Shown here: positions 44,460 through 54,008 of the stretch, piece by piece
How the letters are laid out: each line of letters begins with the position of its first letter
How positions within the stretch are numbered: the first letter of the stretch is position 1
Assembly: GCA_037043455.1 (NCBI GenBank)
Contig: JAWPHD010010978.1
Coordinates: 1 to 64,000 of the forward strand
DNA length: 64,000 nt
DNA from: Cyrtodaria siliqua
Taxonomy: Eukaryota > Mollusca > Bivalvia > Adapedonta > Hiatellidae
Direction of reading: 5' to 3'
The notes under the pieces: model-generated
The model's input: the letters and a program-made list of their open reading frames with translations, nothing else
Databases searched by the model: none
Told to the model about the DNA's origin: nothing
Translations under genes and position numbers: made by a program

Positions 44460-44580
44460 ATTTATTAAAACTTTTTTAAAATAGGGGTAGTGAAGATTGC
44501 AAGTTTAAGTTTTTTTTATAGTTATCAAAATTACAACATATTTTTTTTTTTGTAATATAATTTTTTTTACTACAATATGA

Positions 44581-44850
44581 TTAAACATTAATACGTCTAA
44601 ATTTTAAGCACTCAGCATTATAATCTTTAAATTTCCAATACCTTGCCATTATTCTGACTGAAACTCCACCACAATCAGCACAAATTTTATTTTTTGCTCT
44701 TGTGCCTTTTTACATATTGAGCACGGCAATACATGACTTGTTTTTTAATCCATACTTATGCAAACTGCAATAATTAGAATCTTTTGTAGTCTTATTTTTA
44801 CACGGATTGTGTAATCCAATTTTAAGAAATTTGCAAACATTGATTTCCAT
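44581..44850 (-). pseudogene. Small cysteine-rich (zinc-ribbon-like) Polinton protein, frameshifted
   Basis: ATG at 44,850. The first part is open to a TAA at 44,710 and has four cysteines spaced as in a small metal-binding fold ('VCKFLK...NPCKN...YCSLHKYG...KSC'). A shift of frame near 44,690-44,712 continues with 'ICADCGGVSVRIMARYW..' to a TAA at 44,581, adding a CxxC pair. Cys-rich small proteins at this end of Polintons are plausible transcription or virion factors, but I do not recognise a family. It is divergent from PolB across a 67-bp AT-rich gap. Confidence 0.5.
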
Positions 44851-44917
44851 TGTTTCTTTTTGATATATTTATTTATATTAAATAAAAAAATAAATATAAA
44901 TATATCAGAAAGAAATA
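44851..44917. promoter_or_regulatory. Divergent promoter region, A/T palindrome
   Basis: 67 bases between two divergent genes, nearly all A/T. 'tgatatatttatttat...ataaatataaatatatca' is an inverted repeat with TATA-like words on both strands. Similar short A/T-only gaps (55,228-55,274 and 57,852-57,882) separate the other divergent gene pairs of the element. Confidence 0.5.
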
Positions 44918-47900
44918 ATGAAGACTGAAGAGATTATAGAAAACATAATACACCCAGCAGGTGAAATAGATAAGCAAACACTATCGAACGGTATAAATGC
45001 ATTAAAACCTTTTAAAGAAGTTTCAAGGGAAACTCTAAAAGAGGTTAATTCTCAAACATTAGAAAATTTACTCAAGAGACGACGTGCTAAAAAACAACGT
45101 ATACGAGAAAAGCAGAAATATGATAAATTACAAGAAAATGTTATAAATGAACAAAAGCAGAAATATGCTAAATTACAGGAAAATGTTATAAATGAACTGA
45201 AAGAGTTTAATGATAGAAAATCTAAAAAAAGTATCCCAGAATTAAAACTGGTTGACAAACCAATGTTTGGTTTATTAAAAGCATACGAGATGTCTGTTGA
45301 AAAATATAAAGACCCTCAAAAACTATTTCATGATAAAAAAATCCATTATTACAGAACAAATTATCAAAGAGCTAAAAAAGACGAATGGATTAAAGTTTCA
45401 ATTTGGTCTCACTGTAGATTTATTTAAAGACGACGGCGCTAACAAAAAATATACCACAACAGTGTTACGCAGTGAACAAAATGCCATCTTGAGCTCTGAA
45501 AAAATAAATGAGTTTTACGATGAGTCATCTGCATTTATACAAGAAAGCTTAGAAAGATTTACAAATACAGCATCTGGATTGGAAATTGATCACTGTGTTA
45601 AGTTTAAATATAGCAAAATACGAACCATTAAAAGGTGCTTCATATATTCCTTTACCCAAAGCAGTAGCTGATAAGAAAGCAATTATAAATGTAAAAAACG
45701 ACGATGATCAATGTTTGTTTCATGCAATAAATTCAGCTTTAAATCCAGCTAAAAAGAATTCTGATAGATTATCAAAGTATCCTAGTATAGAGTTCTTGAA
45801 GAAAGATAACATTGACTTTCCCACTCCAATTTCACAAATTTCAAAAGTAGAAAAACAAAACAACCTTGCTATTAATGTTTGCGGATGCACAGGAAAAAGG
45901 GTATCTGTATTTCCATATAGAATATCAGAGCAATCGCAAGAAATAAAAAGAATTAACTTGCTTTTAATTTCTGAAGACGTTGAGGTTGATTTAGAAAATG
46001 AAGATGAAGATGATCCAAATAATGAAGAAGGAATAATAGATGACAATTATAACCCTGATGATTATTCCAACGAACCAAAAACAATAACAACACAATATCC
46101 CTATTGCTGGATTAAAAATCTAAATAGATTACTTTATGATCAAAACAAACATCACGGTAAAACTTATTTCTGCGATCGTTGTCTTTACGGCTTTTCAAGA
46201 GAAGATCTACTTACCAAACACAGAGAAGACTGTGATGGTATCAACAAAAATTCTTGCAGAATAGAAATGCCGCAAAAAGGTAAAAATCACACACAATTTA
46301 AAAATCCTCAAAATCAGATGCCTGTGCCTTATGCAATATATGCTGATTTTGAGAGTATAAACAAACCGCAATCAATCAAATTTGGAAAGAAATCTGAAAT
46401 TCAAAATGTACACGAAGCTTGTGGTTTTGGATACCACGTTGTCAGATATGATGGCAAAGCTGAAGAACCTGTTATTTACAGAGGTGAAGATGTTGTTGAA
46501 AAGTTTTTAAATCACTTAGAATGTGAGAAGAGCAACATTAATAATATATTTGCTCATCCAAAACCATTAATCATGACACAACAAAATGAGGAAGATTATG
46601 AAAAAGCAACACACTGTTGGATATGCGAGAATGAAATAGGTAAGGAATGCAAAAACTGTAAAGTAAGAGACCACTGTCATTTTACAGGAGAATACAGAGG
46701 TGCTGCACATAAAAACTGCGACCTAAAGCTGAAAATAAAACCAAACAAAACACCTATACCTGTTATATTTCACAACCTCAAAGGATATGATAGTCATCTT
46801 ATAATGCAAAAAATACATAAAATGACAGGTAGTATTACATGCATCCCAAACAACGCTGAAAAGTATATTTCATTTAGTGCCGGACAACTTAGATTCTTGT
46901 ATAGCTGTCAGTTTATGGCTTCGTCTCTGGAAAAATTGGTTGATGCAAGAGACAAATCTAATTTCAAAATTACTAAAAATCGGTTTGGGGAACAAACAAA
47001 TTTACTTCTGCGAAAAGGTGTTTATCCATACGAATATATGGACAGTGTGGAAAGATTTGAGGAAACGCAATTACCACCTATAGAAAAGTTTTACAGTAGT
47101 CTCTCAGATAAGTCCCGAAGATTACGAGCATGCTCAAAAAGTATGGAAAGAGTTAAATTGCAAAACTCTTGGAGACTATCATGATTTATATCTAAAAACG
47201 GATGTAACTTTATTAGCAGATGTATTTCAAACTTTCAGAAAAACATGCATGAATGCATATAAACTCGATCCCTTGCATTACTACACAGCATCTGGATTAT
47301 CTTGGGATGCTTTACTTAAACATTCTAAAATAGATTTAGAACTTTTAACAGACATTGACATGCACTTGTTTGTAGAAAAAGGTATGCGTGGTGGAATTAG
47401 TATGGTATCAAAACGATACGCCAAAGCAAACAATCCACATGTAGCTGATTATAACCCTAACGAGGAAAACAGCTTCTTAATGGATTATGATGCAAATAAT
47501 CTTTATGGGTGGGCAATGAGTCAGCCACTTCCATATTCTGTCTTTGTTTGGAAAGCCAAAAACAAGAAAGGAACATATTCTAAACCAAAACCTGGCAAAG
47601 GACAAATACTTGAAGTTGATTTGGAATATCCTAAAGAACTCCATGAAGCTCACAATGACTATCCACTTGCACCGGAAAGATTAGCAGTAAAAAAAGAATG
47701 GTTGTCTGAATACCAGACAGATCTGTTAGAAAATAATAGCATGATAACTACAGAACAACTAGTCCCCAATCTTATGGACAAAGAAAAATATGTGATACAT
47801 CACAAAAACCTGGAACTGTATTTATCTTTGGGCATGAAACTAAAGAAAATACACAGAGTATTAGAATTCAATGAAAAACCATGGATGGCATCATACATAA

Positions 47901-48729
47901 ATCTAAACACAGAACTTAGGAAAAAAGCTAAATCACAATTTGAAAAAGATTTTTACAAACTTATGAACAACTCTGTGTTTGGCAAAACAATGGAAAATCT
48001 ACGCAAGCGGACTGATATAAAACTAGTTAGAACTGACGGCTCTGAAAATGAAAAAATAAGAAAAATAATAACCAAACCCAACTTTAACAGGCGTATAAAG
48101 TTTTCAGCAATACATGTAAACAAAACAAAATTAACATTAAACAAACCAATTTATGTTGGAATGGCAGTATTAGATTTATCAAAGTACATGATGTATGATT
48201 GGTACTATAATACCCTAAAGAGAAGGTACGGAGATAACTGTACTTTATTATACACAGACACTGACAGCTTGCTGGTAGATATCAAAACAGAAGATGTGTA
48301 CAAAGACATGGCTGAAATGAAAGATGAGTATGATCTAAGTGATTATCCTCAAAATCATCCAATGCATGATGATACAAACAAAAAAGTATTGGGTAAAATG
48401 AAAGACGAAAGTGCTGGTTTTGCTATAGCTGAGTATGTTGGATTAAGACCCAAGCTATATTCTATTTTGAGAGCGGATGAACAACTCATAAAAAAGCAAA
48501 GGGTGTAAAAACTTATGTAGTTCAAAAACATATAAACTTTGAAAACTACAAAGAAGCACTATTCGATAAGAAAAAGTTTACACATCAAATGAATATGATG
48601 CGATCAATAAAACATCAAATATACGGCATAACAAAAAACAAAGTAACACTGTCACCATTTTACACTAAAAAATACATTCGAGATGATGGAATTACAACTG
48701 ATGCATATGGTTTCTATAAAAACTTATGA
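44918..48729 (+). pseudogene. Protein-primed DNA polymerase B (pPolB), four frameshifts
   Basis: Replicative polymerase of Polintons, using a protein primer at the TIR. The N-terminal charged region (44,918 on) has two tandem 'QKYxKLQENVINE' copies. The conserved 'DDDQCLFHAINSALNP' block follows (about 45,698-45,745), then a C2HC-type finger ('FCDRCLYGF...KHREDC', about 46,165). The 3'-5' exonuclease shows 'YADFES' (about 46,337) and 'NLKGYDSH' (about 46,780), with a zinc/HNH-like insert ('CWICENEIG...DHCHFTGEYRGAAH') between them. Palm motif A is 'DYDANNLYG' (about 47,485), motif B 'LMNNSVFGKTMEN' (about 47,960), motif C 'YTDTDS' (about 48,251). Single-base frame shifts occur near 45,340 (A7 run), 45,600, 47,110 and 48,500; the last frame ends at TGA 48,727-48,729. 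All catalytic residues survive although the frame does not. It is tail-to-tail with integrase, overlapping by 16 bases. Confidence 0.93.
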
Positions 48730-49165
48730 ATGTGGGTATCAGCAGGAACAATAAGTAGTTCTTCTTTGACAAATCCTCTCTGTGGCGCTGGTGCTTTCAA
48801 ATAATAAACTCTTAAGCCTTGCGTCACCATATAACTTTTAATCTTGTGAATATCTACACTCCACATTGGATCAGTTGCTCTGCGTCTTCCACCTTCTTGT
48901 TCCCCGGGTTGATATAAATATCTTACACTTGATTTATACAGATAGGATCATCTTTTAATGTTTTTGTTTCAACAGGAGGGGGCTTTTTTGTTTCCGCATT
49001 TATTGCTTTGACAACTTCTGGTAATCTCTTTACCCACTCTCTATTACGTTTTTGCGAATCTATTTCCTTAGCATACTGATAGCCAAATAATCTTTCAGCT
49101 AATGTTCTGTTAAATCTTTCCACTAAAGCTTGGTCTCTGTGTATTTCTGTTCTGCCCCGTCTGAG

Positions 49166-50257
49166 CATTTGACTTAGTGGATCATAACATTCTTTTAAAA
49201 AAGATGCAGTTCTATAAATGTAGTGACACTACAGTTAAGTGGTTTAAATCTTATCTAACAGATAGGAAACAAAATGTTTCCCTAAATGGGGTTCTCTCTG
49301 ATAAACAGTTAATTACATGTGGTGTACCACAAGGCTCTATTTTAGGACCTCTCCTATTCTTATTATTCATAAATGACCTTCCTATATGTCTTGATGGTAC
49401 TGTATCTAATACAGACATGTATGCGGATGATACCACTATCTACGATGTTAACACACCAAAAGCAGTAATTGAGCAAAATCTTCAAACTGCTTTAAATACC
49501 CTCAATGCTTGGTGCCTAAATAATGGGTATGGTTTTAAACACAGAAAAAACTAAAGTGCTCTTAGTTACTAAACCTCAAAAGCGTGCAAGACTTGTTAAT
49601 AACAAATTATCATTAACATACAATAACATTGAACTGCAACTTACAACAGGTGATAACATTCTGGGAATGCATATAGATGAACACTTGAAGTGGGATAATC
49701 ACATTATGTATATTCGTAAGAAAATATCAACCAACACCTGGCTACTGTCAAGAATAAAATCATGTATTCCTTTAAATTACCGGATAATATTTTATAAGGC
49801 ATATGTTCAACCTCATCTAGATTACTGTAATATAATATGGGGAAATACAAAGAAAGCTAACATACAACTGTTATTACGTTTGCAGAGAAGAGCATGTCGT
49901 ACTATTTTAGGCGACCAATATACAACACTAAATGAAGCACTAGTTATCATTAATTCCCTTAATATCGAGCAAAGGATATTTCTCCAAAAGGCAAAATTTA
50001 TGTATAGAGTATCAAAATATGCAGTCCCGTCATATATTTGTGATATGTTTCATCCTACTGTTATCTCGCAGGGAAATCTACGATCTGCTTACGAATTAAA
50101 TTATATAACGCCAAGACCAAACAAAGAACTATTTAAAGGGAGTATGTCATACGCTGGAACAATTGTGTGGAATAGCATTCCTTCATATATTAGAGAATGT
50201 ACTTCTTTAAAAAGCTTTACATCTAACTGTGTTAAATGGCTGAAAACACAATCATAA
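49166..50257 (+). pseudogene. LINE ORF2 C-terminal part (RT motifs B-C and thumb)
   Basis: 'GVPQGSILGPLLFLLFINDLP' and 'YADDTTIYDVN' in the first frame (to about 49,530), then a one-base shift to the frame running to 50,257 with 'KAYVQPHLDYCNIIWG' and 'LQRRACRTILG'. The protein is clearly similar to 10,400-11,489 but not identical, so the two copies are not very recent sisters. Confidence 0.88.
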
Positions 50258-50606
50258 TGTAATTATTGTAAAAGTATTGTTATGTTTGGCAGTTTTAGAT
50301 AATTATTGACATCTTGTGTACTGTGTGGTACTTTATTATGCACACCACCACCACCTCAAACCATGTATATAATTATGTATATATATATTAAGAATGATGT
50401 GTGCATATAGTTGTAAATGTGTGTGCATGTGTGTGTATTTGCATGTATGTATGCGCAATATTGTAAAGGAAATATCACTGTTTTGTTATATATGTTTTAC
50501 ATTGTACATGTATATGTATGACTTTGCAGAGGGCCCCAGGGGAGATTAGTGTTGGTCACCCTCTATAAATAAAGACATTCATTCATTCATTCATTCATTC
50601 ATTCAT
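49166..50606 (+). mobile_element. 5'-truncated CR1/L2-like LINE (same family as 6.8-11.9 kb) inside the integrase gene
   Basis: Begins inside RT motif A ('DLxDHNILLKKM') and ends with the shared 3' UTR end ('gagggccccaggggagatta', 'ggtcaccctct') and (ATTC)n at about 50,577-50,606. The flanks share 'cattt/catattt', compatible with a short imperfect target duplication. Inserted opposite to the integrase. Confidence 0.9.
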
Positions 50607-51097
50607 ATTTACATTATGTTTTGCCATCAACTGCATAAATTCTCTGCCTGGATCCACTTGTAATAATTTTGGATATTTCAAATGCCGACTGTATATTTTT
50701 TCAAATGCTTTAGCAACTTCTTTACTATCCTTGGAAGTCAGTGGCTCTGCTTCTTTGTATCTACTTGCAATATCAACCACAGTCAATGCATATTTATAGG
50801 TTTTGCGGCCACGGCCAAAGCCAAAAGTGTCATGCGGCAGAAATAACAAATCAGCTTGATGCACTCCGTTCTTAGCAGAAACATCAAACCTGGGTCTAAT
50901 TATTTTCTTTGGCGCAGGTAAATAAATCTGCCACACAGCTTGTTTCTTTAAAAATTCTAATGCCTTTTTTTCACTGACACCAGCCTCTTTTGCTAATTTT
51001 TTAACTGCTGAGTAACCTCTCCAAAATCCTTTTGGGCTATAATAAATCTTTTCCATTTTTCTACTAAAGATTAAAATTTATATAACTATAAAGAAAC

Positions 51098-51362
51098 ATG
51101 GATATCACAACTGCACAATTTGAGGAACTACTTGAAGAGCAAAATCAAAATAGCACAAAGAAATGGACAGACTTGGAAATAAATAAAAGATACAAAAATA
51201 GTGGATACTGAATAGGGTCAATCCATGGTATTGACATTATTAGACAACGGTGAAGTATGGGCGCCTGGTCATCTCAAAGATAAAATAGAGAAGAGTGCTA
51301 AACCACCATATTATATTCGACCACTTGGATTGAAACCATGTAAAAAGAAAAAGAAAAAATAG
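51098..51362 (+). pseudogene. Small basic-tailed Polinton protein, frameshifted
   Basis: ATG at 51,098; the first frame (37 codons, 'TTAQFEELLEEQNQ', acidic) hits TGA at 51,209. The next frame, from about 51,213, carries 'GQSMVLTLLDNGEVWAPGHLKDKI' and ends in a Lys-rich tail with TAG at 51,360-51,362. The two parts together resemble a ~85-residue protein often found beside the integrase in animal Polintons; its function is unknown to me. It is divergent from the integrase across 41 bases. Confidence 0.55.
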
Positions 51363-51451
51363 GCATCATGCATATGACTAAGTAATTTCAAAGTAAACAT
51401 ACTTAGTCATTCCAAATCCAAAGTAATTATAGTTTTAAACTATTTTTTTTT

Positions 51452-51868
51452 TTATGAAAATTTATACGCCACAAATCCAGTTGCAGCCATGCCCACCACA
51501 ATAAACGTAATTTCTCTATTTTGTTGATCCGGAGATGGTGTATAGAAATCACTCAACTTGGGCTCCGGTTCCAAAAGCAAATGTTTGCCAGTTGTATAAT
51601 AATACTGTTTTATAGATTGGTCTACATCATCAAAAGTCTGCTCTGCATGATGCTCTTTTTGCAGTTGCTTGTTAATAAAATCTAATCTCTCTGTTCTTTT
51701 TTTATTCCACTCCGCTTGTGCTGCTTCCAATTGTTCCACTGCTTTGTCATGTCTTTGTCTTTCCTCATCTGAATGACTTCCCATTTTTGAAAAGAAATAA
51801 TTTGAACCGCTAAATGCCAATGCATTTGTTAATGCGCCACCGATCATCATTGCTACTGCACTTGCCAT
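51452..51868 (-). CDS. Conserved Polinton membrane protein, 138 aa
   Basis: Intact. It has a hydrophobic N-terminus (residues 1-28, 'AVAMMIGGALTNALAFSG'), a central charged helix (about 32-95, rich in E/K/R/Q, likely coiled coil) and a C-terminal membrane segment (about 119-135, 'ITFIVVGMAATGFVAY'). I recognise the overall type from animal Mavericks but not a function; a virion or membrane-associated role is inference. It is first in a minus-strand run of small genes leading back to the ATPase and capsid gene, with a 23-bp gap to the upstream gene. Confidence 0.7.
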   Translation of the reverse strand: MASAVAMMIGGALTNALAFSGSNYFFSKMGSHSDEERQRHDKAVEQLEAAQAEWNKKRTERLDFINKQLQKEHHAEQTFDDVDQSIKQYYYTTGKHLLLEPEPKLSDFYTPSPDQQNREITFIVVGMAATGFVAYKFS

Positions 51869-51891
51869 TTTTTTTATATATATTTTTAAAA

Positions 51892-52128
51892 TTATTTCAT
51901 AATATCCGCAGGAATAATACCTTGCTTGATCAACATATCCTTTGTAGCTATTGCTAACATTATATCCACAGACAGCATCCCAACATCTACCATATTAAAA
52001 TCCACTTTAGGGGCTGGTCTTTTTAGTAGTTTTCTGCCAATCTCAGAATATCCAACAGTTAAAAGTGTTTCCACTCCAGCGTGATACATCATATTTACAA
52101 TTTGTTTTCCGTCAATACTTGTTGCCAT
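51892..52128 (-). CDS. Conserved small Polinton protein, 78 aa
   Basis: Intact. It is moderately hydrophobic with two possible helices (about 8-28 and 48-70, 'VGMLSVDIMLAIATKDMLI') and a basic patch between ('GRKLLKRPAPK'). No catalytic motif. It lies in the same minus-strand block, with A/T-only gaps on either side. Confidence 0.6.
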   Translation of the reverse strand: MATSIDGKQIVNMMYHAGVETLLTVGYSEIGRKLLKRPAPKVDFNMVDVGMLSVDIMLAIATKDMLIKQGIIPADIMK

Positions 52129-52173
52129 TATTTTTTTTATATTTTTTTTAATTTTTTTTTTTAAAATAAATTA

Positions 52174-52548
52174 TTAAAAGCAATCAAACGGGTCTTTTGG
52201 TGCAACACGAACAGCCACAGGTTGCACAGGTTGTGTAGCAGATTTCTTGTTATAAATATACAAACCCAACCCAGCAATGCCTACTAATAAAACCAGACAC
52301 GGTGGAATATAATTTTTGTATACGTTTATTTTGATTTCTGGTTCTTCTTCACCTATTGTTATTTTTGTTATTTCATTTGCATCTTGTGCATCTTGCTTTG
52401 CAGCATTTTGATTTGCAGCATCTTGCTTTGCATCCTGAAGCAAACGCGTTGCCTTTCTTGCCGCCGCTCCTTTTTTTCCAGCTTCTATTCTTTTTGGATT
52501 TTTTACTTTTTGTACAGGTATAACTTCACTCTCTTGGTTCTCCATCAT
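52174..52548 (-). CDS. Conserved Polinton protein with basic N-terminus and one membrane segment, 124 aa
   Basis: Intact. Basic 'KNPKRIEAGKKGAAARKA' at about 16-33, then an Ala/Gln/Asp-rich repeat-like stretch ('DAANQNAAKQDAQDA', about 43-57), an acidic strand and a membrane segment (about 83-99, 'CLVLLVGIAGLGLYIYN'). The basic motif plus C-proximal transmembrane helix suggests a nucleic-acid- or capsid-contacting membrane protein; this is inference. The start overlaps the end of the upstream gene by 23 bases. Confidence 0.65.
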   Translation of the reverse strand: MMENQESEVIPVQKVKNPKRIEAGKKGAAARKATRLLQDAKQDAANQNAAKQDAQDANEITKITIGEEEPEIKINVYKNYIPPCLVLLVGIAGLGLYIYNKKSATQPVQPVAVRVAPKDPFDCF

Positions 52549-52855
52549 TTATATTATCTATATTTTTATTTTTATTAAAATCAATATGTCTAACAGTTGT
52601 CAGTATTGCTGCAAATGGTTCTAAGCACATTCCATACCTGTAATACAACTCACAACAAGCACTTGTCAAAGCATGATTAATAAATGGGTCTTCCTCCAAA
52701 TCTTCTATCAGCTTTGGTGGATTGGTTACATTAAAATATTTTGATACTCCCATCACATACAAGTTAATAAAAGAATTGCCTAAAGTCTTGGTGATACTTG
52801 CCCCAATCCTTGCTTCATATCTGCAGTAAAGTTTGTTAATTTCATCCGGTGGCAT
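52526..52855 (-). CDS. Conserved Polinton protein, 109 aa
   Basis: Intact. Predicted mostly helical, with 'LEEDPFINHALTSACCELYYRYGMCLEP' in the middle. No transmembrane segment is obvious. The position just downstream of the ATPase block is conserved in elements I recall, but function is unknown. It overlaps the next gene by 23 bases and is 5 bases from the previous one, suggesting one transcription unit. Confidence 0.6.
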   Translation of the reverse strand: MPPDEINKLYCRYEARIGASITKTLGNSFINLYVMGVSKYFNVTNPPKLIEDLEEDPFINHALTSACCELYYRYGMCLEPFAAILTTVRHIDFNKNKNIDNINDGEPRE

Positions 52856-52860
52856 GCCAT

Positions 52861-53166
52861 CTATATTCGTGAGTTGTATGTCTTTCCCAAATATTGACGG
52901 CTACCGCCAGCCACTATGGCTGATAATCTTTCTTTTTTTGTTTCGTGTTGCTTTGATTCATCACGTTCTGTGAAACCTTCCGATATATCTTGTAATAGTT
53001 CTTCCGCATTTATTTTTATATTAATAATTTTATTTTTTATATTGAAATAAATATAAAACACAAAACAACCAGCTGCGATATTCATGCAACTAGTAATTGT
53101 TAGTATTGTTAATAGCATTGTTAATAATATTGCTATTTTTTTATTAGCATTGTTAATTTGCTGCAA
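52861..53166 (-). CDS. Small membrane protein of the Polinton, up to 101 aa
   Basis: The frame opens at 53,166, but residues 1-27 are encoded by a low-complexity 'aatgctaataa'-type repeat; the ATG at 53,085 ('MNIAAGCFVFYIYFNI') is a likelier start, giving 74 aa. An N-terminal hydrophobic segment is followed by a polar tail with 'SAIVAGGSRQYLGKTY', a string I associate with a small virion protein of animal Polintons. The frame is otherwise intact. Confidence 0.5.
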   Translation of the reverse strand: MQQINNANKKIAILLTMLLTILTITSCMNIAAGCFVFYIYFNIKNKIINIKINAEELLQDISEGFTERDESKQHETKKERLSAIVAGGSRQYLGKTYNSRI

Positions 53167-53336
53167 GCATTGCTATTAACATTGCTACTTTGCTATGAGC
53201 AATGAGCAATGCTATAAGCATTACTATATTTTTTGATATTTCCATTATATTTTCATGTGAGTATTGCTACTTTGCTGTTAGTATTACTATTAGCAACAAA
53301 GCAATGCTGTTAGAAAAAAAGCATTGCTGTTAAAAA
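53086..53336. repeat. Degenerate 'agcattgcta' repeat upstream of the small-gene block
   Basis: Words such as 'gcattgct', 'gtattgct', 'gcaatgct' and 'agcattactat' recur about every 10-25 bases in both orientations across 250 bases, between the ATPase stop and the next start. They can form many small stem-loops. No frame is conserved across it. Confidence 0.7.
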
Positions 53337-54008
53337 TTATTCAACCCAATAACCAGTTGGTTGGTCAGTCCTCAAAATTAACTTGGAATATTTAGTCTTT
53401 GCTAAAGCTTTTCTTATTCTGGTTCTCTCCTCCAACGTCGGAATAACATCATTTTCTCTCAAACAATTTTCATAACTATCTCTGTCCTTAGTGTAAAACA
53501 TACACAACCATTTTGCTTGCTCCCTCAAATCTTTCAATACAGAATTATATCTCTGCGAAATGACCCACACTGATTGTTTGGCGTGGCGACCAGAGAATGC
53601 CAATTCTGATAACATATCCTTCTTCTTTGTTAATTCTTTAGTGGCGGAGCAATAATCAATGATGTATAGTGTGGGCTTGCCAGCATATTGTTTGAAAAAT
53701 AAACGCAACAGTTCTTGTAGCATTTCTTTGCCGTTGCTAACGGGATTGACAATTGTTATTTTTTTATCTCTCGGGTGTCTTACATCACCTATCCAGGATC
53801 TATTTTTATAAGCCTCGTTCCACTCTATGGTTGGACACAATATAATTATATGTTCAAAAACTCCAACATACTCTTGTTCAAGTATGTCAAGAACAAACTC
53901 TGTTTTGCCGCAGCCTGTCTGACCACAGATAATGGCACTGTGGGGATATTTAGGATATTTAGTATCGTGTTTCTTTGAATCTTCCATCTTCGAAATTGAT
54001 TTGCGCAT
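53337..54008 (-). CDS. Packaging ATPase (A32/FtsK-HerA type), Walker B altered
   Basis: Genome-packaging ATPase of Polintons and related viruses. Open, 223 aa; the ATG at 53,987 (residue 8) is an alternative start that lessens the overlap with the capsid gene. Walker A 'GQTGCGKT' is at 29-36. Walker B is 'TLYIIDYCSA' with Asp118 but Tyr119 where the family usually has a second acidic residue (IIDD), a single G-to-T change (codon TAT). 'SGRHAKQSVWVISQRYNSVLKDLREQ' carries the sensor Gln/Arg-rich region, and 'CLRENDVIPTLEERTR' is typical of the family. It overlaps the 3' end of the capsid gene by 50 bases on the same strand. Probably impaired by the Walker B change. Confidence 0.92.
   Translation of the reverse strand: MRKSISKMEDSKKHDTKYPKYPHSAIICGQTGCGKTEFVLDILEQEYVGVFEHIIILCPTIEWNEAYKNRSWIGDVRHPRDKKITIVNPVSNGKEMLQELLRLFFKQYAGKPTLYIIDYCSATKELTKKKDMLSELAFSGRHAKQSVWVISQRYNSVLKDLREQAKWLCMFYTKDRDSYENCLRENDVIPTLEERTRIRKALAKTKYSKLILRTDQPTGYWVE

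Larger units (their letters stand above)
48714..51056 (-). pseudogene. Retroviral-type (RVE) integrase, split by a LINE and frameshifted
   Basis: DDE integrase that inserts Polintons. The N-terminal part is 51,056-50,607, with an HTH-like start, first catalytic Asp in 'HQADLLFLP' and second in 'LLQVDPGREF'. The coding sequence then meets the (ATTC)n tail of a LINE inserted on the opposite strand (49,166-50,606) and resumes at about 49,165 with 'RRGRTEIHRDQALVERFNRTLAERLFGYQ', where the Glu of 'VERFNRT' is the third catalytic residue. A frame change near 48,930 leads to the C-terminal chromo/SH3-like tail ('RYLYQPGEQEGGRRRATDPMWSVDIHKI') and a TAG at 48,714-48,716. Catalytic triad complete, gene dead. 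Confidence 0.92.

Noticed and set aside
45052..46046. Minus ORFs under PolB (68 and 108 codons)
   Set aside because: Shadows of the polymerase frame with biased Ser/Phe composition.
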